Shown here in pieces: positions 60,351 to 64,000 of a DNA stretch of 64,000 nt. The notes beneath the pieces were generated by a model. It saw nothing but the letters and a program-made list of their open reading frames with translations, was not told the origin of the DNA and did no database searches. The stretch is taken from positions 1 through 64,000 of the forward strand of contig CAKTEZ010000005.1 of the NCBI GenBank assembly GCA_934553255.1, written 5' to 3'. The stretch's first letter is position 1, and every line of letters begins with the position of its first letter. The stretch is from an uncultured Oscillospiraceae bacterium. Lineage in GTDB: Bacteria > Bacillota > Clostridia > Oscillospirales > Oscillospiraceae. The translations under genes were made by a program, and so were the position numbers.

Positions 60351-60614
60351 CTATGAACGAGGTTCCTCCGCGGAGGCGACATCCGCGCGAATCTCCACGC
60401 ACATCTGTGCCAACTCGTCCCTCTCCAGATGGGAAAGGGCGGCGGCCGCGCCCGCCGTCAGCGCCGCGATGGGCGCGCGGTAGGGAGAATGGACAAAATA
60501 TTTTCCCGCCATTGCCTCCTGCGCCGCGTCCATCACGGCGGTCAGAACATTTAACAGCAATTCTTTTTTCTTGTTTTCCGCGTGTGCCGCCAGATACAGC
60601 ATACTCGTCCGCAT
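60351..60614 (-). CDS. Possible small protein of unknown function
   Basis: Open frame of 87 codons from an ATG at 60614, with a helical, Ala-rich translation (AHAENKKKELLLNVLTAVM start). No ribosome-binding site is clear, and it overlaps by about ten bases the remnant of an XRE regulator on the other strand. I recognise no family. It could be a genuine small gene or chance coding potential in GC-rich DNA. Confidence 0.25.
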   Translation of the reverse strand: MRTSMLYLAAHAENKKKELLLNVLTAVMDAAQEAMAGKYFVHSPYRAPIAALTAGAAAALSHLERDELAQMCVEIRADVASAEEPRS

Positions 60615-60722
60615 TTTGATATAGACGCGCTGATCACGCTTGCTCGCTATTATCAAGTCAGCACAGATTATCTGCTTGGACTGACCGACGAACGCAAGCC
60701 TTATCCCGCACACAAAAAATGA
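60603..60722 (+). pseudogene. C-terminal remnant of an XRE-family regulator
   Basis: Plus-strand translation gives about 39 residues ending in a stop at 60720-60722. DIDALITLARYYQVST followed by DYLLGLTDERKPYP matches the end of HTH_3 regulators, compare DYYHVSADYLLGR in the intact regulator at 45703. No start codon or HTH helices lie upstream, because the sequence changes character before about 60600. This is the stump of a deleted or disrupted gene. Confidence 0.75.
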
Positions 60723-60844
60723 CCGTAACCCCGCCGCAGAGCGGCAGCGGGGGCAAGGAGCATACCAGATCGAAAGCCGATAAAAGCGCGGCTGCGCCGC
60801 GCCCAATGCACAAGCATACAGCGGCTGAAAGGTAATTTCACACA

Positions 60845-60935
60845 GGCAGTTCAGGGGTCGAGGGGCGATAAGCCCCTCGTTGCCTCTGGGGGTTCTAAAG
60901 GGGGCCGTCTCTTCAATCAAGAGACGACCCCCTTT
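60845..60935 (-). repeat. Hairpin repeat, copy B (inverted)
   Basis: On the minus strand this reads as copy A. It has a 17-base-armed hairpin (60897-60913 against 60919-60935, one internal mismatch) beginning AAAGGGGGT, then AGAACCCCCAGAG, then GAGGGGC/GCCCCTC (60860-60878). A and B form imperfect inverted ends of a 725-bp segment. Confidence 0.75.
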
Positions 60936-60970
60936 ATTATCCCGCCGCAGGCGCGGCGGCAGCATATTTT

Positions 60971-62260
60971 TTACTCGTAAATGGGATACTTCTTCGTCAG
61001 GGCGACGACAGCCTCCTGCGCGGCGGCCTTGTTGCCCTCGAAGTCGCGGGCGACCATGCCCATGATGCGGGCGATCTCCTTCATGTCCTCTTCCTTCAGG
61101 CCGCGGGTGGTGGCAGCGGGCGTGCCGACGCGGATGCCGGAGGTGACGAACGGCTTCTCGGGGTCATTGGGGATGGCGTTCTTGTTGACGGTGATGAAGC
61201 ACTCGTCGAGGCGGCGCTCGATCTCCTTGCCGGTGATGTTGAAGTTGCGGACATCAACGAGCATGAGGTGGTTGTCCGTGCCGCCGGAGACAAGGCGGAA
61301 ACCTTCCTTCATCAGACCGTCGGCGAGAACGGCGGCGTTCTTGACGACCTGCTCGCCGTAGGCCTTGAACTCGGGCTTGAGCGCCTCGCCGAAGCAGATG
61401 GCCTTGGCGGCGATGATATGCTCGAGCGGACCGCCCTGCGTGCCGGGGAACACGGCGGAGTCGATCTTCTTGGCAAGGTTGATGGTCTCCATCTCGCCGG
61501 TCTCGATGTTCTTCTTGGTGATCTCGTTCTTGCAGAGGATCAGACCGCCGCGGGGGCCGCGGAGGGTCTTGTGGGTGGTGGAGGTGACGACATCGGCATA
61601 GGGAATGGGGCTCATGTGGACGCCCGCGGCGACAAGGCCGGCGATGTGCGCCATATCGACCATGAAGTACGCGCCGACGGAGTCCGCGATCTCGCGGAAC
61701 TTGGCGAAGTCGATCTTGCGGGGATAGGCGGACGCGCCCGCGAGGATCATCTTGGGCTTGCACTCCTGCGCGATGCGGTAAAGCTCATCGTAGTCGATCT
61801 GCTCGGTCTCGTCGTTGAGGGAGTAGGGGACTTGATGGAAGTACTGGCCGGAGATGTTGACGGGGCTGCCGTGGGACAGGTGGCCGCCGTGGGCGAGGTT
61901 CATGCCCATGTAGGTGTCGCCGGGCTGGAGCATCGCCTTGAACGCGGCGAGGTTGGCGGAAGCGCCGGAGTGGGGCTGGACGTTCGCATGCTCCGCGCCG
62001 AACAGCTTACAGGCGCGCTGACGGGCGATCTCCTCGGTCTCGTCCACGCAGTAGCAGCCGCCGTAGTAACGCTTGCCGGGATACCCCTCGGCGTACTTGT
62101 TGGTCAGGCAGGTACCCATCGCCATCATAACGGCGGGGGAGACGATGTTCTCGGAGGCGATCAGCTCGATGTTGCGCTGCTCGCGGTGATACTCGTTCTC
62201 GATGGTCGCGCCGACCTCGGGGTCGTACTGGGACAGATAAGCCATGGTTTCCTTGATCAT
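60971..62260 (-). CDS. glyA: Serine hydroxymethyltransferase
   Basis: PLP enzyme of 429 residues interconverting serine + THF and glycine + methylene-THF, the main entry of C1 units. [15 protein letters not shown] near 30-44, [16 protein letters not shown] near 53-68, the PLP-binding Lys near residue 231 in [12 protein letters not shown], and [11 protein letters not shown] follow the family. GAGGAGGAA lies before the ATG. Its neighbours folD, 5-FCL and folT make this a folate island. Confidence 0.97.
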   Translation of the reverse strand: MIKETMAYLSQYDPEVGATIENEYHREQRNIELIASENIVSPAVMMAMGTCLTNKYAEGYPGKRYYGGCYCVDETEEIARQRACKLFGAEHANVQPHSGASANLAAFKAMLQPGDTYMGMNLAHGGHLSHGSPVNISGQYFHQVPYSLNDETEQIDYDELYRIAQECKPKMILAGASAYPRKIDFAKFREIADSVGAYFMVDMAHIAGLVAAGVHMSPIPYADVVTSTTHKTLRGPRGGLILCKNEITKKNIETGEMETINLAKKIDSAVFPGTQGGPLEHIIAAKAICFGEALKPEFKAYGEQVVKNAAVLADGLMKEGFRLVSGGTDNHLMLVDVRNFNITGKEIERRLDECFITVNKNAIPNDPEKPFVTSGIRVGTPAATTRGLKEEDMKEIARIMGMVARDFEGNKAAAQEAVVALTKKYPIYE

Positions 62261-62349
62261 GATGAAAGTTCCTCCTCTTTAATGATGACCGGAAATGTTT
62301 TTTCAGCCGGAGCGGACAAGGGCCGCTCCCGCCTGTTGTCCTATTTTGT

Positions 62350-62379
62350 AGGATAGCAAAAAAAGCGCCGTGCTGTCAA
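62350..62379 (-). promoter_or_regulatory. glyA promoter
   Basis: On the minus strand a perfect TTGACA (plus 62374-62379) and TATCCT (62350-62355) are 18 bases apart. The 90-base leader has a GGAGCGG/CCGCTCC hairpin but no riboswitch that I recognise. Confidence 0.7.
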
Positions 62380-62471
62380 GGAAAAAGCGGGGATGCGCGG
62401 GTGTGTTTTGTAAGAAATAAAAGCGCCCTCACCTTAAAAAAGAAAATCCGCGCTTTCCGACGCGAAATCGC

Positions 62472-62500
62472 TTGACGATGGACGGAAAGTTTGTTATTGT
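62472..62500 (+). promoter_or_regulatory. Promoter of the THF riboswitch-folT transcript
   Basis: TTGACG (62472-62477) and TATTGT (62495-62500) are 17 bases apart. The riboswitch aptamer begins about 25 bases after the expected start. Confidence 0.65.
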
Positions 62501-62530
62501 ATAGGTGTATTTCCACCGAAATACGACCTT

Positions 62531-62647
62531 GGCAGAGTAGAAAGTCATGTGTTTGCGCCCCCGGGCGCGCAGTGCCGTCGAGACGGGAAGTTGCCCGACG
62601 GACGAAAAACTCCGTGTTTGCAGTATGGCTTTCGCATTCCGCTTGCC
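62531..62647 (+). promoter_or_regulatory. Tetrahydrofolate (THF) riboswitch aptamer
   Basis: The segment starts GGCAGAGTAG and ends CCGCTTGCC, so GGCA and TGCC close stem P1. Inside are the conserved GGGAAGTTGCC and GGACGAAAAAC stretches and a paired GTGTTTGC/GCAGTATGG-type arm. This arrangement (AGAGTAG near the 5' end, GGGA-x-GTTG in the middle, CGCATTCCGC near the 3' end) is what I know of the Firmicutes THF riboswitch class. The gene downstream is a folate-type ECF S component, the usual target. It senses reduced folates and lowers expression when they are plentiful. Confidence 0.82.
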
Positions 62648-62790
62648 ACTCCGGTTTAAGAGAGTTGAGACCTCTTTTCCGCGTGGCTTCTGCCGTAAGG
62701 AGAAGGGGGTAAGCTGTGCCTTCTCCGAGCTGCCACGCTCCGCGCGGGATAATGAACACCCGCGGCGGAAGCTCATTTTTGAGGAGGTAC
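62648..62790 (+). promoter_or_regulatory. Long leader between THF aptamer and folT
   Basis: About 140 bases hold nested hairpins: GCGTGGC (62674-62680 region) can pair with GCCACGC (about 62731-62737), enclosing GGAGAAGG/CCTTCTCC (62699-62726). Then CCGCG/CGCGG arms follow and a CTC-ATTTTT-GAG hairpin touches the GAGGAGGT ribosome-binding site. No T tract follows any stem, so control is more likely at translation start than by termination. Confidence 0.5.
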
Positions 62791-62797
62791 AACTCTT

Positions 62798-63415
62798 ATG
62801 TCTCCGCTCACCGTCATTCTCTGCACCACCGCCTGCATCATCGGGCTGCTCGCCGCGCTCATCGTGGTCGGTCACTTCGCCTCGCTGACCACGCGCAAGC
62901 TGGTCGTCATCGCGCTGCTTACCGCCGTTTATGTCGTCCTGAGCATCGTCGGCACGCTGAACCTGTGGTGGATCCGCATTTCCGTGGACTCCCTGCCCAT
63001 CATTCTCGGCGCGCTGCTTTACGGACCCGCGGGCGGTCTGCTCGTCGGTCTGCTCGGCAGCTTCATGAATCAGCTCATCGCCTACGGTCTGACCGCAACG
63101 ACCCTGCTCTGGGTCCTGCCCGCCGCCGTGCGCGGCCTGCTCATCGGTCTGTACGCCAAGCGCTGCGGTTATGCGCTCTCCCGCGCACAGACCGTCGGCG
63201 TGCTGTGCGTCACCGCGCTCATCGTCACCGCACTCAATACCGGCGCGATGTATCTCGACAGCGTGATCTACGGCTACTACAGCTATGCCTATGTGTTCGG
63301 CGGCCTTGTGATCCGCGTGATCTCCGGCGTGGCCACCGCCGTCGTGATGGCGCTCGTCGCCCCTCCGGTGATCGACCTGCTCAAGCGCTCGCTCCGCTCC
63401 GTGCAGCGAGCCTGA
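62798..63415 (+). CDS. folT: Folate-family ECF transporter S component
   Basis: Membrane protein of 205 residues with six predicted spans, the substrate-binding subunit of an energy-coupling factor importer. TVYVVLSIVGTLNLWWIRISVDSLPIILGALLYGP in pieces matches the folate/ECF S-component entry; GGLLVGLLGSFMNQL and ALNTGAMYLDS are typical of the FolT group. It needs the shared EcfAA'T module encoded elsewhere. Placement directly after a THF riboswitch and beside glyA and folD supports folate as substrate. GAGGAGGT precedes the ATG. Confidence 0.88.
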   Translation: MSPLTVILCTTACIIGLLAALIVVGHFASLTTRKLVVIALLTAVYVVLSIVGTLNLWWIRISVDSLPIILGALLYGPAGGLLVGLLGSFMNQLIAYGLTATTLLWVLPAAVRGLLIGLYAKRCGYALSRAQTVGVLCVTALIVTALNTGAMYLDSVIYGYYSYAYVFGGLVIRVISGVATAVVMALVAPPVIDLLKRSLRSVQRA

Positions 63416-63475
63416 GCCTCCCGCCCGCGGCATTCCCGTGTTTGCCCCATTTCTGAATTTTAAGGAGGAAATGTT

Positions 63476-63790
63476 ATGTACGGAAGCAAGATGAAGTCTG
63501 AGGAGACCGATCATCTGTTTGAGGCCATTCTCTCCCTCAAGGATCTTGAGGAGTGCTACCGCTTCTTCGACGATCTTTGCACGTTCAGCGAGATCCAGGC
63601 CATGACCCAGCGCCTGCAGGTCGCCGAAATGCTCGAGGCAGGCTGTACATTCTCCCAGATCTCCAAGGAGATCGGCGTTTCCTCCGCCACCATCACGCGG
63701 GTAAACAAGTGCATCGGCTACGGTGCGGACGGGTACAAGATCATTCTCGCCCGCATGAGGGAGTCTGCGGAGAGCGCAGACAAGGCATGA
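63476..63790 (+). CDS. YerC/YecD family TrpR-related regulator
   Basis: DNA-binding protein of 104 residues with the TrpR-like fold: DLEECYRFFDDLCTFSEIQAMTQRLQVAEMLEAG then a helix-turn-helix TFSQISKEIGVSSATITRVNKC. Targets in Firmicutes are not established as far as I know. AAGGAGGAA precedes the ATG. It lies 60 bases behind folT and may share its transcript. Confidence 0.92.
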   Translation: MYGSKMKSEETDHLFEAILSLKDLEECYRFFDDLCTFSEIQAMTQRLQVAEMLEAGCTFSQISKEIGVSSATITRVNKCIGYGADGYKIILARMRESAESADKA

Positions 63791-63830
63791 TCCTCTCCCG
63801 CGCTCTGCCCCATATCTTGTGCTTTCACAC

Positions 63831-63866
63831 GCAGTCCCCTCCGACCGGTGGGGACTGCCCTTTTTC
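63831..63866 (+). terminator. Terminator after the YerC-like gene
   Basis: GCAGTCCCC (63831-63839) pairs with GGGGACTGC (63850-63858), and CCTTTTT follows. Confidence 0.88.
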
Positions 63867-63956
63867 TCTTTGTCACTTTCATACAGTATCGTGCTATCGA
63901 AGCGCTTTGCTGTTGTCAAAGTCTACAGAATTCTCCAAAAATTGTTGTTAAATTTA

Positions 63957-63986
63957 TTGATTTTTTATGAACGCGTATGATATAAT
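63957..63986 (+). promoter_or_regulatory. Outward promoter at the window edge
   Basis: TTGATT (63957-63962) and a perfect TATAAT (63981-63986) are 18 bases apart, in an AT-rich stretch. It should drive a gene starting beyond position 64000. Confidence 0.65.
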
Positions 63987-64000
63987 GCAGAAGCTGGTAT

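Noticed and set aside
60178..60970. Insertion sequence or prophage remnant between folD and glyA.
   Set aside because: No transposase, integrase or clear target-site duplication is visible. The evidence supports hairpin repeats and a truncated regulator only.
62261..62375. Possible glycine or other riboswitch upstream of glyA.
   Set aside because: The leader is only about 90 bases and shows one simple hairpin, without the conserved cores of glycine, SAM or THF riboswitches.

Overview
The window comes from a GC-rich, low-repeat bacterial chromosome with Firmicutes (Clostridia) hallmarks: a spore-specific SpoIIP, a perfect HrcA/CIRCE heat-shock operon, sepF and divIVA, an Rnf complex in the clostridial order C-D-G-E-A-B, S-layer (SLH) anchored exoproteins, and Hfq downstream of miaA. 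The GC-rich codon use together with these genes points to the Oscillospiraceae/Ruminococcaceae side of the gut Clostridia. That placement is inference from gene content, not a database match. Almost everything is chromosomal housekeeping; I see no prophage, CRISPR array, transposase or plasmid gene.

Layout. 1-845: a five-gene tRNA operon on the minus strand (Gly, Arg, His, Gln, Lys) and a divergent tRNA-Ser(CGA). 975-5878: two paralogous secreted SLH proteins. 5949-8496: a ThrE-type exporter, then rpsF-ssb-rpsR. 8551-12453 (minus): an operon of a radical SAM/SPASM protein, mutY, tdk, a PflA-like radical SAM protein and dCMP deaminase. 12562-14474: a metallo-beta-lactamase-fold protein and a membrane-anchored putative glycosidase. 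14552-20602 (minus): hrcA-grpE-dnaK-dnaJ-PHP phosphatase-rpiB under CIRCE control, divergent from spoIIP. 21978-24195: a WG-repeat/SLH protein and inorganic pyrophosphatase. 24437-36476: one long plus-strand run, miaB-MBL-mutS-CPBP protease-mutL-miaA-hfq-HlyD-like-yggS-sepF-divIVA. 36530-39472: HAD phosphatase-rsmI-methyltransferase. 39504-44624 (minus): rnfCDGEAB. 44841-49263: DUF975 protein, XRE regulator, lepA, formimidoylglutamase-like. 49330-52621: PrsW-like protease, azoreductase-like protein, PfkB sugar kinase, and an ArsR-AraC fusion regulator. 52795-54951: HMA metallochaperone and Zn/Cd-type P-type ATPase. 55009-59137 (minus): 5-formyl-THF cyclo-ligase, D-aminoacylase-like amidohydrolase, ApbE, NusG-II protein, Gx transporter. 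59332-63790: folD, a repeat-flanked region with a truncated regulator, glyA, and a THF riboswitch in front of folT, then a YerC/TrpR-like regulator.

Functional links. ApbE (55902-56936) supplies the covalent FMN that RnfG and RnfD carry at SGAT/TGAT motifs. The 58.5-63.4 kb stretch is a folate/one-carbon island (5-FCL, FolD, GlyA, FolT with THF riboswitch). MutY, MutS and MutL all lie in the window. The metal-efflux locus is self-contained: fused regulator, palindromic operator lying across two divergent promoters, chaperone and pump.

The most interesting signals are: an (AG)8 microsatellite occupying the ribosome-binding region of mutS; the ArsR-AraC fusion with its operator; an AT-rich patch with a near-consensus promoter inside yggS just ahead of sepF-divIVA; inverted hairpin repeats bracketing the C-terminal stump of an XRE regulator; the THF riboswitch with an unusually long downstream leader; and a compositionally mosaic WG/SLH surface protein.
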